From Dendrocalamus latiflorus (taxonomy: Eukaryota; Streptophyta; Magnoliopsida; Poales; Poaceae), in assembly GCA_017311315.1 (NCBI GenBank), contig CM029612.1:51356200-51420199 (forward strand): DNA of 64,000 bases, written 5' to 3'. The notes under the pieces are model-generated. The model was not told where the DNA came from. It ran no database searches and saw only the letters and a list, made by a program, of their open reading frames with translations. Positions within the stretch are counted from its first letter, which is position 1, and the number at the start of each line of letters is the position of its first letter. The position numbers and the translations under genes were made by a program. Of this stretch, positions 44,473 to 56,166 are shown piece by piece.

Positions 44473-47400
44473 CTACAGCCCGAGCACATCGAACTCATGG
44501 GGCATGTAATCTTCGCTCGGACGATAATACTTGTTGGGAGAATACAAAGCAAAGTTGGTAACTTGGCTGCTGTACAGGCACGCAAATCTCTCCACCTGTG
44601 GACAAGCAAAAATAGAACATTGTGTCAACTGCTAAACATGGTTGTCCATAAAATTTTTCAAGTACAGAATGTCAATGCGATACAAGAGTACAGCACCTGA
44701 TGAGCAAATCGAGAATTTTGGTACCCAGTCTTCATAAGCTGCCCCCACACCTTGTGAAACTGGACCCAAACAAAGAATGCTCAATTTTGGTGGTGGTGGG
44801 GGTGGGGGGGTATGTTCGAGATCACGTATTCAAAGATGATGTAACTTGGCAAATTACCTTCTGATGATGCTGCCTCTGAGCATCTTGATGAAGGCGGCGC
44901 ACATACTCCCTCTTTTTCTGCAGTTAGAAAGAAAAAACAATCACAAGTGAAACAGCAAAAAAATGCTTTTACTAATAAAAATGAGCGGTTTAGAAGTTGA
45001 TACTGCATGCTTCATATAAAGGCTGCCATGTCGTACGCTAGTCCTACATACATACTCCGATGTTGTCTTTGCATGACAGCATGACCAACAGTCTGGCAAG
45101 ACGTAAATCCTAGCGCACATCTTACTTAGGTAATTAGGCACTTCTAGCCTACAAGATAAGCTTGAAAGTAAGAGCATTTTCCTATTGGTGAGCAAACTAA
45201 TTTCTCGCGTATACCCACCAACATGACTAACTCAGAACAAGGACTCACCAGTAGATTGTCATGCTCAGATAACAACTTTCCCTTCTCATTTTCTGTAAGA
45301 TTTTCGAATCTGGACAAAAAAAAGGGGTTAGACATAGCGATTCAAGAGAAGTAACACACAGAAAAAAAATAGCAATGGATGGAGTAAAGCTTCCGGATTG
45401 CATTTGACCAGAACAACTTTTATACACAGCCAACAGTAAGAGAAAAAATTAGTTCCAAACAACATCATATCCTATGTACTTTTACAGGACGATTTGAAGT
45501 GGATATACCTATGTAAGAAATATTGCTAAGCAAATTTATTAGAAGCAAATGTTTATTTGGATATACCTATGTAAGAAATATTGCTAAGAAAATTTATTAG
45601 AAGCAAATGTTTATTTTTTAAAAAAAGAAAAAGATGCGGTAGAGAGGCCAAGACATGCAATGAAATTACTTCCTTTTTACTTGTTTGATCTATTTGCATA
45701 AATATTTTTAAAAAAGTAACAAAAAATCATTACTGTGTCATTCTTGGAAATTTGTTCAAAGAAAACTTCAAAGCCCATTTGTTGCCATTTGACTTACTTA
45801 AGAGACCATTCAAGACGATGGATTCTGTCTTCAATTGAATCACGCTCAATCCTAAGATGTCTAAGCTCCTGAGTAGGGTAGCACATAAAAAAGGGTCATC
45901 AACCAGTTGCTAACACATATATTGATAACATCAAAGCTCAGCATGCACAAAAGATAGAAAAGAAAACACAGAAAGAGGCAAAAAAACTCAAATGCACATA
46001 ATTGGACACATGAGATATTGTATTTAATGTGTATCTTGCCTACGTTTTTCGTAATGATGTATAACCAGTGGTGAATTTAATAGGCCTACTGATCTGGGAG
46101 GTGCATTATATTTAGCTACAAGTGTGGAGTGTCTACTGCCCCCTTTCCCTATGTTTTCCTCACATCAATATAGAAACATTGCCATCCGATCCACTCCTCA
46201 TAGTTTCTGTGGCGTGCAAGCACCTTGAGATCCTGAGCCCATGTGAGGGGAGACTTGTAAATTTGCAAAGTTTTCAGGAAAGACAACTAACACTTATTTC
46301 TCTCTTTTTTTTACTTAAGGCCCCCTTTCCCTATATGAAATATACACTGGAGGCTTTACTTCTCTTATCATCATAAATGCCAAACTCTTTGTTATGAAAA
46401 GAACTATATTTCTATTTGACTGTATTCAAATATGAGATAGAATCATAGAAGAACCTTTCTTGGTCAAGAATGAATTCAATCTAACATGCAATTCTGAGTA
46501 GCCTCATGCAGCTGCTTCAAAGTTGAGTTGGTTACATCCACCACTAGAAAGCTGCTTCTGCCACCAAGTTTCACTATATTGTAAACGTAACAATTGTGTT
46601 GTAGCACCAAACTCTCACGAAAATCCTACAGGCTGCTATTTATGGAGGATGAAAACTCAAGTCTGTTATAGCTTGTGCCCAATTAATATATGATCTCATT
46701 GTTATGAGTCATTTTCAGGATAGGCAACTGAGTATTAATTCATACCTTTCGAGTAGACTTCGATTCTGAAAGAAGTTTCACCTCTTGCTCCAGCTCAGGT
46801 ATTACCAGCATAGTCCGCCAACCTTTTAAATAATCATAGCACATAATCACTTCAAAAATGAATAAAGTAAAATGGAAAACTGCAATATTAATTGGAATTC
46901 GTACAGAAAACAATGTATATCACATTCACAAGGGATCAAAAACCCGGAACCGGAGGGAAAACCCAGAAAAAAACCGTTCAAAATTCGTGAATCAAAATAT
47001 GAATTTGGGTGGTTTGAAAACCGGTAACCGTTCCGGTAACCGAAAAAACTGATAAAAACCGAGAAACCGCTAAAAAAAGGCAAAAAAAATTTGAATTTGA
47101 GTTGGGAGTACAATAATTGAAGCATATTTAGCTCATATAATAGGTAATTTAGCACCTAAAAAGCCTAAACCAACTTAGGATTTGCATTAGGCCTAAAAGT
47201 AACCCAGCCGGGTTTTTCTTTACCGGTTCCCACAGGTAAATCTGGTTACCGGCCGGTAACCACCGGTTTTTTTTATCCCTAATAGGACATCAATCAGACA
47301 AGCAAATTGTTTTACTAAAGCATCAATCAGACAAGCAAATTGTTTTACTAAAGATTTGGTGACTTTTCATATTGAAGTTGGCAGTGAGAAATGCTTCATG

Positions 47401-50400
47401 CGAACACCCTTGGCGGCATGCTTTGGACAGGGAGGCCATGCTCATAAGTCATATCTATGCTTTTCATCATCGGTCTAGTCTACTCGTACCCCACCCCACA
47501 AGGTACATCTTCAACAAACTTTCAGCAAGTTGAATTGACAAAGCGTGCAAACAAAGAGAAAAAGCACCTAGGCCTCATTGAACAGTACTGACTTATGCAT
47601 GTGTAGTTAACTAGTAGAACAGCGTTAAAATCTTCCGCATAGCTAACTAGTAGAACAACATTAAAATCTTCTGCTTGATCAAAACTACCTAATTTGATCA
47701 ATGTTACAACATTTATCAAATTCCAGCACACCTAAAAAATAGATAATGAACAGCACGTACCTAGGACTTTCTTGCTGCGCAGTATGTCTCCATAGATGTG
47801 ATCACCAACATAGAGGATCTATATTATGGTAAGATGTTGCGTTATTTGATTTGATTAATGTGCCATACAAGATGGCATTCCTGGTAAATAGGAAACTCCT
47901 TGCAACCAGCCACAAATACAGAAATAGACGGTAAAACATGTAATAAAACTACAACAGATTGTATAATAAGTGTAGAATTGATACCTGTGAACTAGAAGCA
48001 ACAGAAAGTAATCTATGAAGATGGCCAACATTGCCTCCCTGGAAAACAGCTTATTTACTCACTAGAGCAACGATAGACAGTGCAATAATTGAATGGAAAT
48101 TTACAAAATGCAACCTAATAAAACAGATTATGACTGGCCAGGTAGTCATTTGCACTATTAAAAAGTAATAAGACAGAAGGTTGTTTTGACCTTTATCCAC
48201 ATCTGGAAAGCCACTATATGGTCGAGATTACTACGTACAGCCTATCAGAAAAATAAGTACCTGGTAAACTTTGTGAATTGGTTTTGAGTGCTGTTGACTT
48301 GATCTTGGGCTTCCAATCTTCATAAAGGACTACACATGTTAGAAATAAGAAAATACGAACCATAGAGATGGATTAGACTTTAAACCACTTTACTAGCCTG
48401 AAGGTCAGCATTTAAAAGTTTCCCAGAATCAGGTTCAACTTCAAATAGTCCTGCTCGGTTATCATCATGGAAGAAACTTGGCTTTGAACTGAAAAATTCA
48501 GAAAGGACAGAATGAATTGACGAAGAAGATACTTACTTTCACCAAGATAGCAACAAAAGAAAAGGAAGACACCAACCTGCCTGTTATCACAACATCAAAA
48601 TAATCAACCCACTTGTGGTTGTGACCAGAGCCTACATCCAAGATATATGGCCCGCATAGGTAGTTCAAGACAACATCAGTGTAGTCCCACAAACTGCATA
48701 AACAAGAGTATGTCTAGATAGTAAGAGATAGTAACTAGAGGCTGGAAAATGTGGAATGCAGCAAGATGAAAATAACTTAATTAGCCAATTTTACTGAACT
48801 GCTTTGATTTAGGAAAAGGAAATCATAAAAGCAACACCATTATTTGAAGTTATGTCAGCATAGAAGTCTCTCAAGAAACCTGAAATGATACAAGGAACCA
48901 CATACCTATTTGTTACCAGGAATGTTGAGCGTCCAGATTTTCTAATCATTTGAAGCATGGGTACAATTGCCAAGTCCTCATTGATGTACCTGTCAAGTTC
49001 AAACTACACAAATTAGCAGTGTCAATTAGAACATAAATATATACCAGTTTTACCGTAACAATCAGAAAAAATGTATGGATGTCCATAGGCATGTGGACCA
49101 ATAATCCAATATGCAAAACATCAATCCAGTCCATTCCGAAAAAAAGAAAGAAAGAAAAGAAAAGAAAAGAAAGAAAGAAAGAGTTCATTTTGATTATACC
49201 TAGCACCATGTATGTCATAGAATTGGGTATCGACCATAGAAGCAAAACTGAATTACCTGCTAGGATCCTTTGCGACCATTCGCTTTAAAGTTCCATCACG
49301 ATGACACAAGTCAACCGCAGATCTCACGTCTCTATACATAAGCGGATAGCTGTACCAACAAAAGAATCCAAGTTCTAAAACAAAACCTCACTGTATAAAT
49401 AATTTATGTAGCAGGTTAGTACATCTGCTGCATACCACTACACTACCAAATGAAAGCTGCAAATCAAAATCTGAAGCATAAAGCTCTTTTACATTTTTTT
49501 TTTCTAAATATCAGTCTTTCGGATATTAAAGGTGATTTCAATGTTTAAGTTAATTCCAGGAAGAGAAGTGAAAGAAATTCCTAAAAAGCGCCTAAAGGAG
49601 ACTTCCATACATGTTTCTTGAAAGTTGCAACAATATACTTTTGGTTCTGTTCTTCTGTTGAATTAAAAAAAATGCATGCTATAAAAGGTAGTATCATCCG
49701 TTTCACATGCTTATGCTGCTGTTGTGTAATGGAGGAAGACATTGATCATGTACCATAAGTTTTTGTTGTGTTGGCCTTATACGAAAAAGGAGAAGGCATT
49801 TGGCAAATCAAATCACAAATAGTGTTAGAGCCTACAGAAATATAACAGGTTATCACAAGTCTTAGATTTGGAAACAGTCGCCCCTGCAACAACTTACAAA
49901 CAGTTCCAGAGTCTCCTTGGATAATTTGCCCATTGATGCAATTAAAACTACTCATAAGCACAAGGGCTGTGAATTTATTAGAACACCACACACACACACA
50001 CACATCAAACAAAAAATTTGAACAATCCAATTTTTATTATTGGAATGATTTTGCTGCATGTCCTCCTGTGCAAAATAAGATAATACTGGAACCACCCGTA
50101 ATACTTAGTAGAAGATTCTGACCCACATGATCATGAATGGTGTTAAAAAAACAATGCACAGGACAAACTGTGTATCTTTAATTTAAAGGAAATAGGAACT
50201 TGAACCCATGATATCAACCACCACAACCTTGTGCTCTACCATTAGGCCACATGGGCATCCCCAATCATGATTGGTGTTATGAGACAAGCAATAATATTTT
50301 ATGATAGTACCCCGAGGGTACCAACCAGGCATGCTACAGTATAAATACCATATGAAGGGAGGAGTCATGTAACCATCCTAATATCTCCTTCACAATCTCC

Positions 50401-52906
50401 AGCCTCATATATCCATATGTGGTGAGCAAGTAATGAAGAGGGCCAAGAGGCTGTATTAGAAAAGCTCGTCTCAATGGCTAGAAAGGGAATGGGAGCAACT
50501 ATGACCCACCCTGCAGGCATGGATAGCATAGACATAGGCTGACATGGTGTACAATGCGCTCATACGATGATTAACGCTAGCACGGACCAGCGATCAAGGG
50601 AGAAAGAGAGGCATCGACATGGATAGAAAGCACATTGACATATTCATGATAAAAAAAGAGCTGACAAATAAACTAAGGAATGTAAAAAGAGAGCTGATGG
50701 CTAAGGAAAATTTAGTGGCGCTCGCATGTAGGGAAGTGAAAGGTGGTATATTAACTTTGTGGAGGAAGAAAGGAAAGGCAGATATTTGGAGTATCATGCT
50801 GATAGAGAGTTGATGCTTAGGAATATAGTGGTGTTGGCCGCATATTGGTTAATTTCTTTCGGAAAACATATCTTTTTTAATAATTGTAATTCAAGAAAGG
50901 ATTACTGAACATCCGCTCATATAGTGAATATGGTTGTCCAAATGCAAATACTCCTATTGTTTGGCTCACTCCAATCATACTCAAATCATTCGTGAAAAAA
51001 ATCAAATGCCTCAGTATCATAAACATGAACGGATCAGAATAATCATACTCAGTGCCTGAAGGTACTTTTCCAGGATTATTGTCCATGAAATCAACAAGCT
51101 GAGCAAATAGATAGGCTTCACCCAATGAGAAAAGTGTATCTATAAGGGCATAATCAGGTTCGTCAAATGAATCTCGTATCAATGTACTCCCATAAGCAGC
51201 AACTTTTTCTTCCTTCGACATCTCCCTAAATCCATGATATGCAACCTTTACATACTTGTGTCGATCCATCTGATATTGCACGACCCAAATAGATGAATAC
51301 AGCGAAAGAAGGGGAATATAGAAACAAATTATACCAACAATGGCAAGCATTTATGTAAATCTTACAGCATAGAGCATATCGAGAAAAAGCAAAATAGTTA
51401 TAGTAGTGAATAATAAGTGGCAACTCAATTTATGCTATACCAATTTTGTGTTGTTGCCTCTCTCAGTTGGACTTTTTGCATCAAGAGACAACGGTCAATA
51501 TATCCAAAATGATGAGAAGTGCTCAGTTAACAATAAATATTTTGAAGAAATAGGGATGTCTCACAAATGTACAACAGGATTATTATGGTTCAACTATAAC
51601 GTTTGATCTTAAGCGAAAACTAGGGATAGATAGTTTAACAGAAAAAAGGCATAGAATTGTTTGACACTAGATACTTTAATTCAAAATAATTCAAGCACCA
51701 GCAGCTGGTTTCAGATACCAATTTGAACATGTGGAAGTCTGATTTTTGTAAAAATGAGTGGATGCATGACCCTTTGCTGCTGAAAATACAAAAAATTGCT
51801 CCCTGTATTCCTGCATCTTGTTCTCGTTTTCCTCAATTCAGATGCTACTTGCGCATTATGGCTACTGAATCAACTGGTGGTGTAATGTTATTTCTGAATA
51901 AGTGCAGTGAATTCAAGCAACTATAGCTGACCTTCAAGATATTTCCTCTCTTCTTATCAAGAACCAGTCCTCTGACCATATATTTCCAGTCAAACTGCCA
52001 TGTTAACAGCTGCATGATGAAAACACAATAAATAAAATTCAGAATAAAAACTAACAAAGCAAAAGATCAATGGATTCATAAATCTCAGCATCAAAATGTT
52101 AATTCTGAGAACAAGCTAAATATCCTTTCCGACAAATAGTCCTGCTTAATAAGTGGATATAGATCTTCACAGTCTGATGCTTTCATTAATGGAGCAGTCA
52201 ATGCCCCTCACTAAGATAAACAGCCATAACTCCAACAAGGAAATTTGGACAAGAACAGCAATAACTTATGGCTGCAGGCTTGACTCCAAAGCACAAGAAT
52301 GGAAAAAATAGAGGTGAAGGGAATGCATTACTCGAGACAGGTAAAGAAACGCTGTTGCAAACTATGAGATCATCTCAATAGTCGACTAATGTGCTAAATG
52401 CAATGACAAAGTTACATTCAGGTCTCTGGAAATTACATTACATTAGTATAGTCAGATAACTAAAACTATGAAAGTGATGCATGGCAACCACTTCAACTTC
52501 TGCTACTATCAAACAGTAGAATCTTGACACGACAGCAAACAGAAAGTATCTATATAGAATCTGAAACGACATCATATGGGAGAAGTATCTATTGTGACAT
52601 GAACAGTCTTATATAGTGTAAAGTGTAAACAATGAATTTCAGAGTTTCAGTGCAACTAACCTCCTCAGGGTAGTTGAGGTCCTTCACAAGCTTCTCGATT
52701 GTGCCATGGTAAGCAAGGGCCTCAAACGTCTCAGGCTTGTACTGAGCAAGAGTGTAGTCCATATCAAATCCTACCGCAGTGATGTTCCTCATGTTGAGTG
52801 ACCTATTGCAGAATATCTGCTTCCCAATAGAAATGCTTCTAGGTTCCACTGACGGTGTTGACCATATTGCCCCCGTTGATGCTGACTCCACCGCACCGGT
52901 CTCCAT
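44473..52906 (-). CDS. HAD-superfamily 5'-nucleotidase (subfamily IG, NT5DC-like)
   Basis: Predicted cytosolic-type purine 5'-nucleotidase-like phosphatase. Sixteen coding exons: 52661-52906, 51932-52009, 51049-51269, 49257-49349, 48906-48989, 48577-48693, 48398-48488, 48261-48329, 47985-48038, 47761-47818, 46746-46822, 45798-45868, 45249-45309, 44858-44917, 44697-44759, 44473-44595; about 521 aa. HAD motif I is GFDMDYTLAQY (nucleophile Asp and the acid/base Asp two residues on), motif II FLVTNSLWDYT, motif III the Lys of SKPSFFHDDNRAG, motif IV LYVGDHIYGDI. A C-terminal coiled-coil region (LRHLRIERDSIEDRIHRLEW) follows. Exon 7 appears to end in a GC donor (CAG-GCTAGT) or a weak GTGGTT nine bases on. 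The start ATG follows a 5'UTR intron; a frame extending to 52960 lies upstream of the likely acceptor and was not used. Confidence 0.93.
45501..45616. repeat. Tandem duplication, 58-bp unit x2
   Basis: GGATATACCTATGTAAGAAA begins both copies (45501 and 45559), which differ at one base. It lies in an intron of the nucleotidase gene. Confidence 0.92.
46931..47280. mobile_element. Probable hAT-type MITE in a nucleotidase intron
   Basis: Ends AGGGATCAAAAACCCGG and ACCGGTTTTTTTTATCCCT are inverted. The interior repeats CCGGTAACC and AAACCG words. No matching target duplication was found. Confidence 0.6.
47288..47353. repeat. Tandem duplication, 33-bp unit x2
   Basis: The 33-bp unit starting CATCAATCAGACAAGCAAAT occurs at 47288-47320 and exactly again at 47321-47353, immediately beside the MITE right end. 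Confidence 0.93.
49138..49182. repeat. Purine-only (AAAG)n simple repeat
   Basis: An uninterrupted A/G stretch of AAAG and AAAAG units in an intron of the nucleotidase gene. Confidence 0.85.
50146..50262 (-). mobile_element. tRNA-derived SINE
   Basis: On the minus strand it starts GGGGATGCCCATG, has an A box TGGCCTAATGG and a B-box-like GGGTTCAAGTTCC, and ends in a T run. It is flanked by 17-bp direct repeats (50129-50145 and 50263-50279, core ATCATGAWTGGTGTTA) that differ at two bases. T-tailed tRNA-derived SINEs (p-SINE/Au type) are known in grasses. It sits in intron 3 of the nucleotidase gene. Confidence 0.82.
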
Positions 52907-54159
52907 CCTTACAGCACTGCAGCCTGATATGAGGTGAATAGATCGGTAAGAGCATGCCAAACTACACTGGAACTGGTGAGTTACACTGTATAATTAGTGA
53001 AGAATCTCGGTGTCTGAATCAGGAAGTCAACTAAAACTGGTGAAAATCTAAGGGTGATCAACCGATCAAATAACGAAGGAAAATTGTAGGTCTACCACAA
53101 TTTCATCGAAATCCGCCCGTCGCGAGAAAAATGCACATTTGGACTACTATAACGATACAATCACAAAATGATGATGCGAACCGCAGAATCCATAAAAATT
53201 CGAACGAAATCCACAATCTCCGCATGTCATCATCGATTCAGCAAAACGCTCCGATCAACCCATACGAAATCCACCACAAAAACCAAAATCTCATCGTAAA
53301 CGGAGACAAGCCACGAAATTCGTCAAAACAACCACCCAAAGCTGAGCAAAACAGCAAAAATACATGATAAACTTCACCATTCGCCCATGGGACGGAGAAA
53401 TCGAATCGGGTAGCCCCTAGGACTAGCCTCAGATCAAGACCGCCATTTCATATTAAAAAAACCACCAAAATCAGAGAGGAATGGCACAGCCACACAGATG
53501 TCACGAGCAAACCGCAAAATTACGCATTCCGCCGTAAAATTAACTGGAAAAAACGCCCCGATTCACGAATGCTCAGAAGCGCCGAGCGCGCGCACCTCTG
53601 GGGCCCGAAGCCGAAGCGGCGGAGGAGCACGACGACGAGGACGCGGACGCGAAAAAGAGGAGGAGGGGAGGCGAGAGGGGCGAGAGGTGGAGTGCGGCGG
53701 CGAGCGGCCTCCTGGAGAAGAGCATATCGCTGGCCTTACATAGGCTATCGCTGGCCTTACATAGGCGAGGGGGAGGCGGGTGAGGACGAGTACGACGACG
53801 AGACGTCAGGGGAGTGGCCCGAGTGGGGGAATAAATGAGTGGGGGAAGGAATCCAAACGGGTGCGAGTGCGAGCACCGCCGCGCGGCGGCGCCATCTCAC
53901 CGCGCGCCCGGCATTGGCCGGCGGGAGGGCGTGGGAACGGATGCCCGCGGGGCGACGGGACAAGTGGCGCGGGGATCGTGTGCGGATTCGGATGCGGGGC
54001 TCGCGTGCGCTGGAAGCCAGCGAGCGGCGGTGGGAGAGGGAGGGGAGGGGGTGGTGGAGGTGGGTTTGGCTGGGGGCGCGCCCGCCAAGCAGCCGGGGTC
54101 GCGAGGCAAATAATAATATAATAATGACGTCGATCGAGGTGGTAACGCATGGCGCGGCA
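52907..54159 (-). promoter_or_regulatory. 5'UTR, first intron and promoter of the nucleotidase gene
   Basis: The minus strand has an acceptor-like CTGCAG near 52920 and a GC-rich 5'UTR exon ending in a donor (CCAGAG-GTGCGC, about 53597). Upstream, 53560-54115 is strongly CpG-rich, as expected for a plant promoter. A perfect 21-bp tandem duplication (TATCGCTGGCCTTACATAGG and one more base) is at 53725-53766. The long frames on both strands at 53498-54185 are composition artefacts. Confidence 0.6.
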
Positions 54160-54256
54160 GGTTGAATTTTGTACAGAAATAACACTGTTTATTACCAGAA
54201 TATTAAATTTAATCTTTAAACAGCAGTAATTTTATTTCTAACCCTCTTTCGACCGC

Positions 54257-54494
54257 GGGCCTGTTCCCTCACAAGCCGACGGCTTTTAGCTTTTGCTACA
54301 GTACCTAACTTTCAAACGGAGTATTTTCTCAAGACGGGGTCTACAAGTTAAACGATCTACACGTTAAAAGCCCAACATCTGTACCAACCAAAATCGCAAG
54401 TGAGTATCTGTCTCTCCGTAATCTGTACCGTAAACAACCAAATTTCAAAAATTTCAGCCAAAAACCATAAGCCTCAGCGAAAAAGAACAGGCCC
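54257..54494. mobile_element. Tourist-like MITE, copy C, with 3-bp duplication
   Basis: GGGCCTGTTC at the left and GAACAGGCCC at the right are perfect inverted ends, flanked by CGC on both sides (54254-54256, 54495-54497). The other arm of the host fold-back element shows the uninterrupted site (GACCGTACGATTTT against GACCGC...CGCATGATTTT), confirming a 3-bp duplication as for PIF/Harbinger elements. Internally related to copies A and B (TCTACAAGTTAAACGATCTA, ATCGCAAGTGAGTATCTG). Confidence 0.88.
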
Positions 54495-54545
54495 CGCATG
54501 ATTTTGTTCGAGGCGACACGTGGAAAATCATGTTGTCCCCGACCG

Positions 54546-54614
54546 CATGACCACTGTTCACGTACTAATCGTGCGGTCGAGGAGTGCACGATTAGTACGT
54601 GAACAGTAGTCATG
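54546..54614. repeat. Short perfect hairpin in the fold-back left arm
   Basis: ACTGTTCACGTACTAATCGT plus two bases (54553-54574) is exactly reverse-complementary to 54586-54607; with one mismatch the match extends outward to about 54546 and 54614. The loop is 11 nt. Confidence 0.9.
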
Positions 54615-56166
54615 ACTATTCATCCGTACCCGCCTAATTTTTTGTTCTATTTAGTGTTTGCTTGAATTTTTAAAATATATCAAATGAGTTCAAACAATTA
54701 CAAAAATTTATGTACAGTCTCCTGACACAACGTTCCATGTGGTGTAATTTTTGAGGAATTTTATCCATGATGAATATCGTTTAAAATTCATACAATTTTG
54801 ATATTTTTATGAGTTTTTACATATAGCAAATAAGCTCCAAAAATTACGAAATTGTATATGAAGCCTCCCAATGCATTAATAGTTATTATGTAATTTTTGA
54901 GAATTTTATGCTGTCCGATTTAGCCAATGTTCATTGGAGTCGTGCCGAGGATCTGCATGTCTACAATACATGCACAGTGTATTTTTGGATTACTTGTTGC
55001 GTGCGTTTGCACGTTTGTGTGCTTGTAATGAGATTTAAATATTGTATATTTTTGTGTGGATAAGAGTTTACTTAGTTGTGCAATTTTTTTTGTAATTATA
55101 AATATTAGACATATTCATGTGTAATTTATTTTGTTTGGAGTCTGCAGCGATTTTGTAATATAGAAGAGAAGATACAAAATATTATGAAATATATTTTCAA
55201 AACTCCTTACGCAGTGTAGATGATACATGTAGGGAATATTTTTTTATATTGTTATTTTTTTCGAAATAAAATGGCAGACAATATAGGTAGGCTGGTCCGT
55301 TTGCGGTTTTCGTATGTTCTGAACGGTACGATCGCCGTGCGTTGTTATAGTACGGTTAATTTCCAGAAGAATTTTGTAGGGATGAGTGAGCCCTGAATGA
55401 TACGTACGTACAGAGGTAACTGTAGTGCGGTGTAATGGTTGATCTGTTTGTATTTTCCGCACATATAATATTTTTATGAGTTTTTACATAAATTACAAAA
55501 TAAATTACATATGAATATACCTAATATTTATAATTACAAAAAATTTGCACAACCAAGTAAACTCTTATCCACACAAAAATACAATATTTAAATCTCATTA
55601 CAAGCACACAAACGTGCAAATGCACGCAACAGCTAATCTAAAAATATATGGTGCATGTATTGTAGACATGTAGATCCCCGGCACGACTCGGATGAACAGT
55701 GGCTAAATTGGACCGCATAAAATTCTTAAAAAATTACATAATAAGTATTAATATATTGGGAGGCTTTACATAAAATTTCGTAATATTTGGAGCTCGTTTG
55801 CTATATGTAAAAACTCATAAAAATATCAAAATTGTATGAATTTTTGAGTGACATTCGTCATGGATAAAATTCCTCAAAAATTACACCACATGGAACATTG
55901 TGTCGGGAGGCTGTACATAAATTTTTGTAATTTTTTTAGCTCATTTGATATATTTAAAAATCCAAGCAAGCACTAAATGAGAAAAAATTAGACGGGTACG
56001 GATGAATAGTCACGACCACTGTTTATATACTGATTGTGCGGTCCCCGACGTGTCGCCTCGAAAAAATCGTACGGTCGGGAGGGGGCTAGAAATGAAATTT
56101 CTGCATTTAGAGGCTAAATTTGGAATTCTAGTAATAAACGGTGTTATATCTGTCCAAAATTTAACC

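Larger units (their letters stand above)
54160..56166. mobile_element. Fold-back element with arms of about 0.7 kb
   Basis: Left end GGTTGAATTTTGTACAGAAA (54160) and right end TATATCTGTCCAAAATTTAACC-like (ending 56166) are inverted. Homology continues inward: 54496-55135 on the left matches the reverse complement of about 55484-56060 (shared GTTCGAGGCGACACGT, CTATTCATCCGTACCCG, CATATAGCAAA, TATTCATRTGTAATTTATTTT). The arms diverge at many sites, so it is not recent. The spacer of about 345 bp (55140-55484) has no coding content. The left arm has two additions absent from the right: a Tourist-like MITE (54257-54494) and a hairpin (54546-54614). Long arms suggest a MULE- or fold-back-type element; I found no clear target duplication. 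Confidence 0.8.

Noticed and set aside
53498..54185. Six overlapping frames in the nucleotidase promoter region
   Set aside because: CpG-rich composition artefact on both strands; the region fits 5'UTR and promoter.
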